NCBI GenBank assembly: GCA_023422775.1
Contig: JAFAGM010000131.1
Location: 65,752-129,751, forward strand
From: Pseudomonadota bacterium
GTDB lineage: Bacteria > Pseudomonadota > Alphaproteobacteria > Rhizobiales > Xanthobacteraceae
Direction: 5' to 3'
Length of the DNA stretch: 64,000 nt
Part shown: in pieces, positions 41,402-50,542 of the stretch
How the letters are laid out: each line of letters opens with the position of its first letter
Position numbering within the stretch: position 1 is the stretch's first letter
Translations under genes and position numbers: made by a program
The notes under the pieces: model-generated
The model's input: only the letters and a program-made list of their open reading frames with translations
Databases searched by the model: none
What the model was told of the DNA's origin: nothing

Positions 41402-42460
41402 GTGCAAAGGATCGAACATCAAGGCTTCCTGCTGCTTCTTGTCGCCGTCACGCTGGCGTTCGCCTGGGTGCTCAAGCCGTATTTTGGCGCCATTCTCTGG
41501 GCGATCGTGATGGCGGTGATGTTTACGCCGGTTCACCGGAGGCTGCTCACATCGATGAACGGGCGGCGAGGCCTGGCAGCCGCGACCACCGTTCTGATCA
41601 TCGTCGCGATGGTCCTCCTTCCGCTCGCGATGATCGCGACTTCGCTGACCAGGGAAGCGGCGGGCCTCGTCGCGAAGATCCAGTCCGGAGAGTACAATTT
41701 CGGCAGCTACCTTCAGCGCGTCATCGACGCCCTGCCGGCGTGGATAACCGGGCTGATCGAACGGTTCGACCTCACGGATTTTTCAGCCCTGCGCGATCAG
41801 CTCAAGGACGGCCTGATGACGGGCGGGCAGGTTCTCGCCCCACAGGCGCTCAGCATCGGGATGAACACGTTCGATTTCCTGATCGGCTTCGGCATCATGC
41901 TTTATCTTCTGTTCTTCCTGTTGTGCGACGGCAAGGCGCTGGCTGACCGGGTCAAGGAAGCCATTCCGCTTCAGGGCGATCAGAAGGCCGCGCTGTTCGG
42001 CAGGTTCGCCGATGTCCTTCGCGCCACGGTCAAAGGCGGCATCCTCGTCGCCATCGCGCAGGGCGCGCTCGGCGGCATCGCGTTCTGGTTCCTCGGAATC
42101 CACGGCGCCCTGCTGTGGGGAACGCTGATGGCGTTCCTCTCGCTGATCCCCGCCGTTGGCGCGGCGCTGGTCTGGCTTCCGGTGGCGATCTACTTCCTGG
42201 CGACCGGCGCGGTGTGGCAGGGGATCGGACTGATCCTGTATGGCGTGCTCGTGATCGGGCTGGTCGACAATCTGCTGCGTCCGTTCCTGGTCGGCAAGGA
42301 AACCAAGCTGCCGGACTACGTGGTGCTGATTTCGACGCTTGGCGGCATCGAGATCTTCGGCCTGAACGGCTTTGTCATTGGCCCCTTGATTGCCGCGATG
42401 TTCATGGTGAGCTGGGAAATATTTTCGACGTCGCGGCGCACGGTGCCGAACAGCGGCTAG
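41402..42460 (+). CDS. AI-2E family transporter (YdiK/PerM family)
   Basis: A 352-residue membrane protein with an initial helix pair (LLLLVAVTLAFAWVLKPYFGAILWAIVMAVMF), a central soluble stretch, and a cluster of C-terminal helices (FGLNGFVIGPLIAAMFMVSWEIF). This is the AI-2E/UPF0118 pattern; family members include autoinducer exporters and Na+/H+ antiporters, so the substrate is open. It starts with GTG at 41402. Confidence 0.9.
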   Translation: MQRIEHQGFLLLLVAVTLAFAWVLKPYFGAILWAIVMAVMFTPVHRRLLTSMNGRRGLAAATTVLIIVAMVLLPLAMIATSLTREAAGLVAKIQSGEYNFGSYLQRVIDALPAWITGLIERFDLTDFSALRDQLKDGLMTGGQVLAPQALSIGMNTFDFLIGFGIMLYLLFFLLCDGKALADRVKEAIPLQGDQKAALFGRFADVLRATVKGGILVAIAQGALGGIAFWFLGIHGALLWGTLMAFLSLIPAVGAALVWLPVAIYFLATGAVWQGIGLILYGVLVIGLVDNLLRPFLVGKETKLPDYVVLISTLGGIEIFGLNGFVIGPLIAAMFMVSWEIFSTSRRTVPNSG

Positions 42461-42485
42461 CCTCTGCCTTAGCCTCTTCCTGGCC

Positions 42486-42513
42486 CATCATTGCGAGCGA
42501 AGCGAAGCAATCC
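42486..42513. repeat. Single arm of the CATTGCGAGCG repeat family
   Basis: ATCATTGCGAGCGAAGCGAA and the following AGCAATCC match one arm of the 33811-33885 element with one change. The second arm is not present, so this is a degenerate copy just after the AI-2E gene. Confidence 0.75.
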
Positions 42514-42745
42514 AAACCTCATGTCGGCATGGCAATGCACGCCGCAACGAACCACCGTCCGAAAAATACGATTGCGACAATTGCAGGGCTGCGCATGTGT
42601 GTAAGCTACATGTGATGCAGTTGCGCGAAAAAGACGAGTCCAGAATTGATACACTTCTTCGCGCAAAATCCCGTTGCGCCCTGCGAATTGTTTAGCGAAA
42701 ATTAATCATGCTGGCTGGCGGGCTGCATCGTTGGAGGCGTCACAC

Positions 42746-43168
42746 ATGTACCGATCATCACTCGCGCTGGCCTTTGTCGTGCTGTATTCGGCGGCCGCCG
42801 CGGCCAGCGACATCTACGTGGCGCCGGGCGGAGTCTACGCACCATCGGCTGATGTCTATGTGCGTCCGGCGCCTGCCTATCGGCCGCCGCCTTACGCAGA
42901 ACCCGGTTACGGGTATCGGCCTTCTTATGGGCCTGCATACCGTGCGCCCGCAGCAGTCTATGACGAGTACGGATCGCCCTACCCTGCGCAGCCCGTCCAT
43001 GTCGAACGCGCACCGGCTTATCGGGAATCCTACTACGCTCCAGACCGCTACTACGGCGAGGGCCGCGACTATGCGCTGGAATATGCGCCGAGGCCGCCGC
43101 TGCCCGTGCCCTACCGTTCGCGCGCGCGATGCGACGATGGCTACGGCAGGTGGGTCTCCTGCGATTGA
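42746..43168 (+). CDS. Secreted tyrosine/proline-rich protein
   Basis: A 140-residue protein with a signal peptide (1-20, ending AAAAAS). The mature part is low-complexity, rich in Tyr, Pro, Arg and Ala, with repeated PAYRPPPYAEPGYGYRP-like stretches, and ends RCDDGYGRWVSCD with a likely disulfide pair. Similar cell-surface or periplasmic proteins are common in this group, with no known function. TTGGAGG lies before the ATG at 42746. Confidence 0.78.
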   Translation: MYRSSLALAFVVLYSAAAAASDIYVAPGGVYAPSADVYVRPAPAYRPPPYAEPGYGYRPSYGPAYRAPAAVYDEYGSPYPAQPVHVERAPAYRESYYAPDRYYGEGRDYALEYAPRPPLPVPYRSRARCDDGYGRWVSCD

Positions 43169-43195
43169 GGCCGCGTTACGCGACGGCGTATTTAG

Positions 43196-43301
43196 CTAGA
43201 GCGTTTTCGAGCGAAGTGGATACCGGTTCGCGTAAAGAAAACGCGTCAAAGCAAAAGACTGGAGCCCGGTTCTGATTCAATCAGAACCGATAAGGCTCTA
43301 G
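43196..43301 (+). repeat. Dispersed ~105-bp repeat with inverted ends, copy 1
   Basis: The element begins CTAGAGCGTTTTCGAGCGAA and ends GGCTCTAG, and carries an internal hairpin CGGTTCTGATT/AATCAGAACCG (43267-43289). A second, diverged copy in the opposite orientation is at 58338-58442. It fills a third of the 308-base gap before the TRAP operon; the rest of the gap holds nothing I recognise. Confidence 0.88.
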
Positions 43302-43476
43302 CGCGGCGCCATGACGGCGCCCCTGCGCCGTGGCTGCCGCGCGCCTTGAGCGCGGATGACGCTTGCCGCCATCGCGGCAGTCCGGGACATTCGAGGATTG
43401 AAAAAATGAAAACGTTGAATTTCGTGCGCGCCGTGCAGGCGGCGCGGCTTCGCCTCCCGGTGTGAGCGGCTACCGC

Positions 43477-44754
43477 TCACTTGCCCGGCACGAACATCAA
43501 CGCGAACTGCGGAATGTAGGTCGTCAGGAACAACACGATCAGCATCACCAGGATATGCGGCCAGATCGCGCGCGAGATCTGGCCGAGGCTGAGCCCGGAG
43601 ATCGCCATGCCGACAAAGAGACAGTAGCCGATCGGCGGAGCCGCCATGCCGATCGCAACGTTGGTGACGATGATCGCGCCGAAATGGATGGGATCGACGC
43701 CAAATTTGGTGGCGATGGCGATCAGCATCGGGCCGAGGATGACCATGATCGCGATCTCGTCCATGACGGCCGCCAGCAGGAAGAACGCGATGTTGAGTCC
43801 GGCCAGCGCGATCCATTTCTCGGTGACGTGGCTGGCGAGCCAGGTGGCGAATCCGGTCGCGATCTGCTCCTGCGCGATCAGCACGCCGAAGCCCGCAGAG
43901 ACCGCGATGATCGCCGTGACGATGGCGCTGGTCCGCACCGCCCGCAGGATGATTTCCGGCAGCGCCTTGATGCTCATCTGCCGCTCGACGAAGAGGCCGA
44001 TGATGACAGCATAGATGCAACTCACGCCGGCGGCCTCGGTCGGCGTGAAGACACCGCCGTAGATGCCGCCGAGCACCACCAGCGGCGACAGCAGCGCCCA
44101 TTTGCCGCGCGCGAAGGCCTCGCGCATTTCGGGCCACTTTGCCTTCTCCTGCCTGGGCACGCCGTTGCGCCTGGCATGGACGTAGCAGACGATCAGCAGG
44201 CCGGACGCGATCGCAAGGCCGGGCACGATGCCCGAAAGGAAGAGCTTGCCGATCGATTGCTCGGCCACGATGCCCCAGATCACGAAGGCGATCGAGGGCG
44301 GAATCAGCGGGCCGAGCACGCCGGCGCTGACCGCGATCGCGGCCGCGAAGGCCCGGTCGTAGCCGGCGCGCGCCATGGCCGGGATCAGGATCGCGCCGAT
44401 TGCCGCGGTCGTCGCCGGCGCGGAGCCCGAGATCGCCGAGAACACCAGCGCGGCCAGCACTGCGACCATCGCAAGCCCGCCGGTGCGGTGGCGCACCAGC
44501 ACACCCGCGACGTCGATCAGGCGCTGCGACAGTCCGCCGGCCGTCATCAGTTCGCCGGCCAGCATGAACAGCGGGATCGCGAGCAGGCTGAAGGATTGCG
44601 ATCCGGCAACGAGTTGCTGCGCCAGAAACGCGGGCTCGATATCGGCGACCGTCAGCACCAGCATGACGACCACGCCGATGGCGATGGCGAAGGGGATGCC
44701 GAGGGTAACGAGGGCGGCGAAGCCCCCGGTCAGCAGAAGGACGCTGGCGCTCAT
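43477..44754 (-). CDS. TRAP transporter large permease (DctM family)
   Basis: A 425-residue inner-membrane protein. Signatures: SAISGSAPATTAAIGAILIPAMARAGYD, PLIPPSIAFVIWG and the C-terminal AIWPHILVMLIVLFLTTYIPQFAL. Its start overlaps the stop of the dctQ gene by 4 bases. It is the last gene of the FadR-amidohydrolase-dctPQM operon on the minus strand. Confidence 0.95.
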   Translation of the reverse strand: MSASVLLLTGGFAALVTLGIPFAIAIGVVVMLVLTVADIEPAFLAQQLVAGSQSFSLLAIPLFMLAGELMTAGGLSQRLIDVAGVLVRHRTGGLAMVAVLAALVFSAISGSAPATTAAIGAILIPAMARAGYDRAFAAAIAVSAGVLGPLIPPSIAFVIWGIVAEQSIGKLFLSGIVPGLAIASGLLIVCYVHARRNGVPRQEKAKWPEMREAFARGKWALLSPLVVLGGIYGGVFTPTEAAGVSCIYAVIIGLFVERQMSIKALPEIILRAVRTSAIVTAIIAVSAGFGVLIAQEQIATGFATWLASHVTEKWIALAGLNIAFFLLAAVMDEIAIMVILGPMLIAIATKFGVDPIHFGAIIVTNVAIGMAAPPIGYCLFVGMAISGLSLGQISRAIWPHILVMLIVLFLTTYIPQFALMFVPGK

Positions 44755-45260
44755 GGCGCGAGTTCCGCGGCAGGCGCGTCGGCAGGGCCCGTCAGCATGC
44801 GCCAGCTTGCGAACAGGCCGATCAGCGCGCCTGCGATCGGGGCCAGCACGTGCAGGAATTCAATCGGGTAGCCGATCGCGGCCGACACCGAGCCGCCGGT
44901 CATCTCCAGGAAGCGCAATCCCGACCAGGCGAGATAGAAGCCGAACGCCGCGGTCAGCGCCTCGATCGCCCGCTCCGCCCAGGGCCGGCCGCCCGGCGGA
45001 GCCATGTTGAGCAGGATGTCGAGCCGGACATGAAACCCCTCGCGCACGCCGAGCGCCAGCCCGCCCATGACGCTCCACGAGAACATCAGGACGGCCAGTT
45101 CCTCGGTCCAGGACGGCGTGCGCCCGAAGACGTAGCGCATCACGACCTGAAGCGCGATGCAGCCGACCATGACGGCGGTTGCCGCGATCAGGCTCAGCTT
45201 CAGCGCGGCGGCGACGAACGCGATGATGCGGTCGACGCCGCGTACAGCGGAGGTGTTCAT
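44751..45260 (-). CDS. TRAP transporter small permease (DctQ family)
   Basis: A 169-residue protein with four membrane segments and the DctQ core RYVFGRTPSWTEELAVLMFSWSVMGGLALGVREGFHVRLDIL. The ATG at 45258-45260 is preferred over one 33 bases upstream because it leaves a short cytoplasmic tail as usual. It sits 29 bases after the DctP gene and is coupled to dctM. Confidence 0.92.
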   Translation of the reverse strand: MNTSAVRGVDRIIAFVAAALKLSLIAATAVMVGCIALQVVMRYVFGRTPSWTEELAVLMFSWSVMGGLALGVREGFHVRLDILLNMAPPGGRPWAERAIEALTAAFGFYLAWSGLRFLEMTGGSVSAAIGYPIEFLHVLAPIAGALIGLFASWRMLTGPADAPAAELAP

Positions 45261-45289
45261 GGCGGATGGCTCGCGGAAGTGCAGACCCG

Positions 45290-46291
45290 TCACATCTTTG
45301 CGGCGGCCGCTTCCTGCATCAGGTCCGCGCCGATCGAGCCCTTGAACTGTTCGTAGACGCTCTCCACCGAAGCGCGGAAGGGCTTGAAATCGCTGACGCG
45401 ATTGACCTTCATGCCGGCCTTCTCGAGCCTGGCGACGACTTCCTTTGCCGCAGCGCCGGCAGCCTCACGCTGCGCCTTGGTCGCGGCGGCGCCGGAATCG
45501 ACCACCACCTTCTTCAGGTCGTCAGGCAATTTGTCGAAAGCGCGCTTGGACATCAGCAGGGGAATTGCGGAATAGGTGTGGTTGGTGATGGACAGATACT
45601 TCGTCACTTCGAAGTACTTGTTCTGGTCGATCACCGCGAGCGGGATTTCCAGGCCGTCGATGGCGCCCTGCTGCACAGCGGTGAAGGTCTCGCCCCAGGC
45701 CATCGGCACCGCGTTGCCGCCGAGCGAAGAGAACATGCCGATGAAGACCGGATTCTGCATCACGCGGTACTTCACGCCCTTGACGTCCTCGGGCTTGTCG
45801 ACCGGGCGGACGTTGTTGATCATGTTTCGGAAGCCGCCTTCCATCCAGCCGAGCAGCTTGATGCCCTTGCTTTCCAGCTTGGCCGCAAGCTTCTGGCCGA
45901 CCGGGCCGTCGAGCACGCGCTGGGCCTGTGCCTCGTTCTCGTAAAGGAACGGCAGGTCGTTGAGCTGAAAGGCCGGTTCGATCTGGGCGACGACCGCGTT
46001 GGTGATGACGCCGGCATCGACCGTGCCGAGCCGCATGCCCTCAACCATCGGCTTCTCGTCGCCGAGTTGCCGGTTGGGATAGAGCTGAACCTCGATGCGG
46101 CCGTTCGAGCCGGCCTCGACACGCTCCTTGAAGGCGCGGGCGCCGACGGCATAGGGGTCCTGCGCGCCGTCGGCGGTGGTCCAGCCAAGCTTGATGACGG
46201 TCTTCTGCTGGGCGAAAGCCGGCGAGCCGGCGAGAATTATTCCGGCTGTGAATGCGCATGCGAGCGCGCGGCGTGTAATCGGATTGTTCAT
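45290..46291 (-). CDS. TRAP transporter substrate-binding protein (DctP family)
   Basis: A 333-residue periplasmic receptor. The signal peptide (1-27) ends SPAFAQQ. The mature part starts TVIKLGWTTADGAQDPYAVGARAF, and the specificity region VKGVKYRVMQNPVFIGMFSSLGGNAVPM has the Arg that usually pairs with a substrate carboxylate. A strong GGAGGAGG site lies before the ATG at 46289-46291. Being next to a LigI-like amidohydrolase suggests an aromatic-derived or lactone-type acid as substrate. Confidence 0.93.
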   Translation of the reverse strand: MNNPITRRALACAFTAGIILAGSPAFAQQKTVIKLGWTTADGAQDPYAVGARAFKERVEAGSNGRIEVQLYPNRQLGDEKPMVEGMRLGTVDAGVITNAVVAQIEPAFQLNDLPFLYENEAQAQRVLDGPVGQKLAAKLESKGIKLLGWMEGGFRNMINNVRPVDKPEDVKGVKYRVMQNPVFIGMFSSLGGNAVPMAWGETFTAVQQGAIDGLEIPLAVIDQNKYFEVTKYLSITNHTYSAIPLLMSKRAFDKLPDDLKKVVVDSGAAATKAQREAAGAAAKEVVARLEKAGMKVNRVSDFKPFRASVESVYEQFKGSIGADLMQEAAAAKM

Positions 46292-46329
46292 GGGTGTGCC
46301 TCCTCCGGTTGGTCGAGAAGCGCCGCCGT

Positions 46330-47226
46330 TCAGCCGGCGGTCGCGGTGGGAAATCCATACAGGCGCGCGGGATTGTCGACGAGGATGCGGTTGCGCACGG
46401 CTTCCCCCGGCGCCCATTCGGGCAACAGATCGAGCAGCGAACCGGTGTCGAACATCGGTCCGTCGACCGCGACGTGCGGCCAGTCGGAGCCCCAGACGCA
46501 GCGTTCCGCAGCGGCCGCGACAAGCGCCTGCGCAAACGGCAGCGTATCGCGAAACGGCGCGCCGGCCTGCGAGATGCGGTATGCGCCCGACAGCTTCGTC
46601 CACGCCTTGCCGTCCTTCAGGAGCCGCAGCATCCACTGGAAGCCGGGATGGGCGACGCCGGCCGATACCGGCATGTGACCCATGTGATCGATCACGACCT
46701 CGACCGGGAGCCTCGCAATGCGCGGGCCGAGTTCGGGCAGGTTGCGCGCATCGATCAGCAACTGGATATGCCAGCCGAGCGGCGCGACGCGGGCGGCAAG
46801 CCGCTCCATCTCCTCGATCGCCACGCCGCCGCCGAACAGGACGTTGATGCGGATGCCGCGCACGCCGGCGGCGTGAAGCGCCTCGAGTTCGCCGTCGCCG
46901 ACATCGGGCGCGACCACCGCAACCCCGCGCAGCCGGCCGGGATTGGCCTTCAGGGTTTCGACCATGCAGCGGTTGTCGGTGCCGTAGACGCTGATCTGGA
47001 CCAGCACGCCGCGCGCCATGCGAAGGCTGTCGAGCATGCCGAGATAGGAAACCGCCGGCGCCGGCGGCGGCGTATAGCTGCGATTGGCGACCATGGCGAA
47101 ATGATCGGCCGGCCCGATCACATGGGCATGGGTGTCGCAGGCGCCGGCCGGAACGGCGAAGCGCGGCGGACTGACGACCGGGTTCGGTCCCTGACAGGCC
47201 GGAGCCTCCTGCGGGCTTGCGCTCAC
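46330..47226 (-). CDS. Amidohydrolase family protein, 2-pyrone-4,6-dicarboxylate hydrolase-like
   Basis: A 298-residue TIM-barrel hydrolase. ACDTHAHVIGP near residue 30 gives the H-x-H metal motif; VVIDHMGHMP supplies a further His and CVWGSDWPHV the active-site Asp. This set is that of the LigI/PDC hydrolase and lactonase group within COG3618. It would open a lactone ring taken up by the adjacent TRAP system. Its start overlaps the FadR gene stop by 4 bases. Confidence 0.9.
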   Translation of the reverse strand: MSASPQEAPACQGPNPVVSPPRFAVPAGACDTHAHVIGPADHFAMVANRSYTPPPAPAVSYLGMLDSLRMARGVLVQISVYGTDNRCMVETLKANPGRLRGVAVVAPDVGDGELEALHAAGVRGIRINVLFGGGVAIEEMERLAARVAPLGWHIQLLIDARNLPELGPRIARLPVEVVIDHMGHMPVSAGVAHPGFQWMLRLLKDGKAWTKLSGAYRISQAGAPFRDTLPFAQALVAAAAERCVWGSDWPHVAVDGPMFDTGSLLDLLPEWAPGEAVRNRILVDNPARLYGFPTATAG

Positions 47227-47945
47227 GGCCGCGCACCGGTGAACGGACCGAGGCCGAGCCGCTCCATCGCCGCGGACAAATGACTGCGCATGGCGGCTTC
47301 GGCGCCGAGCGCATCGCGCCGTTCGATCGCCGCGAACACGGCCTCGTGCTCGGCCTGCACGGCCCAGACGCTTTCCGGGTGACGCACGGCGGTGTTGGCG
47401 CGCGCCCTGGCAATGGCGCCATGCAGATTGGCGCCGAGAAAGGTCAGGAAGCGGTCGAAATAGGGATTGCGCGAAGCTCGCGCGATGGTGGCGTGGAAAC
47501 GATTGTCGGCCTCAATATCATCTGCCCCGCCCGCGATGCTGGCTTTCATGTCGCGCAACGACGCACGCATCGCAGCCAGTTCGCGCCGGCTGGCGCGGAC
47601 AGCGGCAAGGCCCGCGGCGGTCCCTTCCACCGCCACACGAAGCTCGAAGATGCCGTTCAGATCCTCGACGACCGCCGGATCGGGTTCGAGCCGGAACAGC
47701 CCCCTGCCCGGCTCGGCCGAGACAAAGGCGCCGAGCCCCTGACGGGTCTCGATCAGTTCGTCCGATTTCAGCCGCGACATCGCCTCGCGCACCACCATGC
47801 GCGAGACATCGAAGCGCTCGGCCAGTTCCTTCTCGGACGGCAACCGCGACCCCGGCAAAAAATCACCACCCCGGATCGCCGCGCCAAGCTGGCGGGCGAC
47901 CTCGTCGGACAGGCGCGGCGCGCGGACGATGGAGCCGATGGTCAT
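47223..47945 (-). CDS. GntR family regulator (FadR/FCD subfamily) heading a TRAP operon
   Basis: A 240-residue regulator. The winged HTH includes LPSEKELAERFDVSRMVVREAMSRLKSDELIETRQG; the FCD domain has FELRVAVEGTAAGLAA and, later, DNRFHATIARAS with metal-binding His. The ATG at 47943-47945 is chosen; a longer frame upstream reads through a dispersed intergenic repeat and is spurious. An operator-like palindrome lies 10 bases upstream. It is the first gene of the operon it most likely represses. Confidence 0.92.
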   Translation of the reverse strand: MTIGSIVRAPRLSDEVARQLGAAIRGGDFLPGSRLPSEKELAERFDVSRMVVREAMSRLKSDELIETRQGLGAFVSAEPGRGLFRLEPDPAVVEDLNGIFELRVAVEGTAAGLAAVRASRRELAAMRASLRDMKASIAGGADDIEADNRFHATIARASRNPYFDRFLTFLGANLHGAIARARANTAVRHPESVWAVQAEHEAVFAAIERRDALGAEAAMRSHLSAAMERLGLGPFTGARP

Positions 47946-47955
47946 GTCGGTATGG

Positions 47956-47966
47956 TTGTCATACAA
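47956..47966 (-). promoter_or_regulatory. FadR/GntR-type operator TTGTCATACAA
   Basis: TTGT-CAT-ACAA fits the T-N-G-T-N3-A-C-N-A pattern bound by FadR-type GntR proteins and lies 10 bases before the regulator start codon, suited to autorepression of the whole TRAP/amidohydrolase operon. Confidence 0.6.
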
Positions 47967-48031
47967 GCATGGAACTGACAAGGGGGCGGGTTGGGCGAAC
48001 ATGGGCACCCTGAGCCTCACCCCCCGCATTG

Positions 48032-48077
48032 CGCGAGGCTCGCCATTTCGGGTTCGCTTCGCGCCCCGGGATGACAA
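48032..48077. repeat. Dispersed intergenic repeat (CGGGTTCGC...CCCGGGATGAC type)
   Basis: A ~46-base stretch containing GGCTCGCCATTTCGGGTTCG and CGCGCCCCGGGATGAC. I recognise this as one of the short repeats scattered between genes in Bradyrhizobium-type chromosomes. It is the source of a false N-terminal extension of the regulator next to it. Confidence 0.55.
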
Positions 48078-48112
48078 GTAGAGAGAGCGGAAAGACGCTC
48101 CGAACACCCCCG

Positions 48113-48128
48113 TTAACCGTTTGCTAAC
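48113..48128 (+). promoter_or_regulatory. Near-consensus CtrA binding site upstream of flhA
   Basis: TTAA-CCGTTTG-CTAAC matches the CtrA consensus TTAA-N7-TTAAC with one substitution. It lies 167 bases before the flhA start, in a region with a further TTGCCGGG hairpin-like word. Confidence 0.5.
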
Positions 48129-48294
48129 CATACACCGGGCAAAAATTGCCGGGTGAAGTCGAGTGTCGTCGGCCGCGTAAAACGGGAGGACCCCCGTGGA
48201 CGCCAGTGCGGTACCTCACTTACGAAACGGCGGCACTCCGGCCGCCGCGCAGACGTTTGGCGCCCGGCGCCATACGCGGGGGGAAGCGGCTACC

Positions 48295-50430
48295 ATGGTC
48301 GATGTCACGGCGGGTCAGGGCGGCGCAGGGCCCAGCGGGGGATTCCCGAGCCTTCGCGAAATCGGCGATATCCTCAAGCGCGGCGATCTCGCGCTGGCCT
48401 TCGGCGTCCTCATCATCCTGGTCGTGCTGATCCTGCCGCTGCCGGCGATCGTGCTCGACCTGTTCCTGGCGATCTCGATCACGGTGTCGATCCTGATCCT
48501 GATGACGGCGCTGTTCATCCAGGCGCCGCTGGAATTCTCGGCGTTTCCGACCGTGCTGCTGATCTCGACCATGCTGCGGCTGTCGCTCAACATGGCGTCC
48601 ACACGCCTGATCCTGTCGCATGGCCATGAGGGCACGTCCGCGGCCGGCCACGTCATCGAGGCGTTCGGCAATTTCGTGATGGGCGGTAATTTCGTCATCG
48701 GAATCATCGTGTTCGCTATCCTCGTGATCGTGAACTTCGTCGTCATCACCAAGGGTTCAGGCCGCATTGCCGAAGTCGCCGCCCGCTTCCAGCTTGATTC
48801 GATGCCCGGCAAGCAGATGGCGATCGACGCCGACCTCTCCGCCGGCCTGATCGACGAGAAGTCCGCCAAGGAACGCCGCAAGGCACTGGAGGACGAAAGC
48901 GGCTTCTTCGGCGCCATGGACGGCGCCTCCAAGTTCGTCCGCGGCGACGCCATCGCCGGCCTCCTGATCGTCTTCATCAACGTGATCGGCGGCATCATCA
49001 TCGGCGTCGCCCAGCAGGGCATGAGCTTCGGCGACGCCGCCCGCACCTACACCGTGCTCACCGTCGGCGACGGCCTGGTCACGCAGGTCCCGGCGCTGAT
49101 CGTCTCCACCGCCGCGGGCCTCCTGGTGTCGAAGGCCGGCATCACCGGCGCTGCCGACAAGGCGCTGATGAAGCAGCTAAGCGGCTATCCGCAGGCGCTC
49201 GGCATGTCGGCCGGCGTCATGCTGGTGCTGGCGCTGCTGCCGGGCATTCCGATGCTCCCCTTCCTCGCGCTAGGCGGCGGCGCCGCGGCGCTGGCCTGGA
49301 AGTCGCGCAACCACAACCGCGTCGCCAAGGCGGCGGAAGCGGCGGCAGCCGCAGCCCCCGAACTCGCAGCCCAAGCCGCCCAGGCCGCGGCAGAAGAACC
49401 GATCGCCAACGCGCTCAAGATCGACGACCTCAAGATCGAGCTCGGCTACGCGCTGCTGCCGCTGGTCAACGGCCCCGACGGCACCGACCGCCTGACCGAA
49501 CAGATCAAGGCGCTGCGCCGTTCGCTTGCGATCGAGATGGGCTTTGTGATGCCGGCGGTGCGCATCCTCGACAACGTCCAGCTCGAGGCCAACACGTACA
49601 TTATCAAAATAAAGGAAGTGGACGCCGGCACCGGCAAGATCTGGCCGCACCAGTTCATGGTCATGGACCCCGCCGGCAACCAGGTCAGCGTGCCCGGCAT
49701 TCACACCGTCGAGCCGACGTTCGGCCTCCCCGCGACCTGGGTCGATGCCGCGCTGAAGGAAGAAGCCTCGCTGAAGGGATACACGGTGGTCGACGCCGCC
49801 ACCGTGCTGTCGACGCACCTCACCGAACTCCTGAAGAGCAACATGAGCGACCTGTTGTCCTATGGCGAAGTGCAGAAGCTCCTGAAGGAGCTGCCGAAGG
49901 AACAGGCCGAGCTGGTCAAGGACATCGTGCCGAGCCAGGTTACGGTGTCGGGCATCCAGCGCGTGCTGCAGCTGCTGCTGGCCGAACGCATCTCGATCCG
50001 CGATCTCTCCACCATCCTCGAAGGCATCGCCGACGCGCTGGCGTTCTCGCGCAACCCGGCCACCATGGTCGAGCACGTCCGTGCGAGGCTGGCACGGCAG
50101 ATCTGCGCCCAGAATACCTCCCACAACGGCTACCTGCCGCTGATCGCGCTGTCGGCGCGGTGGGAGCAGGCGTTCGCCGAATCGATCGTGGGCACCGGCG
50201 AGGAACGCAGCCTCGCCATGCAGCCCTCGAAACTGTCGGAGTTCATGACCGCGGTTCGCAACAGCTTCGAGCAGGCCGCGCGCGAAGGCGAGGCGCCGGT
50301 CATGGTGACCTCGGCGGCGATCAGGCCGTTCGTGCACTCGCTCGTGGAACGCTTCCGCTCGCAGACCACCGTGCTGTCGCAGGCGGAGATCCACCCGCGT
50401 GCAAAGCTGAAGACGGTCGGCAGCGTGTAG
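48295..50430 (+). CDS. flhA: Flagellar biosynthesis protein FlhA
   Basis: A 711-residue core subunit of the flagellar type III export gate. The N-terminal half has about eight membrane helices and the conserved block PGKQMAIDADLSAGLIDEKSAKERRKALEDESGFFGAMDGASKFVRGDAIAGLL, split here for reference as residues ~155-210. The C-terminal half is the cytoplasmic ring domain, joined by an Ala-rich linker (AAEAAAAAAPELAAQAAQAA). The ATG at 48295 has GGGGGAAG upstream; longer in-frame reading is not family-like. It stands apart from other flagellar genes. Confidence 0.96.
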   Translation: MVDVTAGQGGAGPSGGFPSLREIGDILKRGDLALAFGVLIILVVLILPLPAIVLDLFLAISITVSILILMTALFIQAPLEFSAFPTVLLISTMLRLSLNMASTRLILSHGHEGTSAAGHVIEAFGNFVMGGNFVIGIIVFAILVIVNFVVITKGSGRIAEVAARFQLDSMPGKQMAIDADLSAGLIDEKSAKERRKALEDESGFFGAMDGASKFVRGDAIAGLLIVFINVIGGIIIGVAQQGMSFGDAARTYTVLTVGDGLVTQVPALIVSTAAGLLVSKAGITGAADKALMKQLSGYPQALGMSAGVMLVLALLPGIPMLPFLALGGGAAALAWKSRNHNRVAKAAEAAAAAAPELAAQAAQAAAEEPIANALKIDDLKIELGYALLPLVNGPDGTDRLTEQIKALRRSLAIEMGFVMPAVRILDNVQLEANTYIIKIKEVDAGTGKIWPHQFMVMDPAGNQVSVPGIHTVEPTFGLPATWVDAALKEEASLKGYTVVDAATVLSTHLTELLKSNMSDLLSYGEVQKLLKELPKEQAELVKDIVPSQVTVSGIQRVLQLLLAERISIRDLSTILEGIADALAFSRNPATMVEHVRARLARQICAQNTSHNGYLPLIALSARWEQAFAESIVGTGEERSLAMQPSKLSEFMTAVRNSFEQAAREGEAPVMVTSAAIRPFVHSLVERFRSQTTVLSQAEIHPRAKLKTVGSV

Positions 50431-50542
50431 GCCCGGCGCTCAACAACTGCGATTGCAATTGCGTATCATGCACGGGGACCACATCATTGCTGGAATTATG
50501 ATTCACTTGCCGCCGAAATGTCGTGGCGCTAGATGACGCCGC

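Noticed and set aside
45266..46678. A 470-codon plus-strand frame opposite the DctP and amidohydrolase genes
   Set aside because: It spans two real genes and the gap between them on the opposite strand, which a genuine gene would not do; there are no family motifs.
47946..48131. A 62-residue N-terminal extension of the FadR-type regulator
   Set aside because: The extension is read from a dispersed intergenic repeat and lies across the operator; the GntR fold begins at the ATG at 47945.
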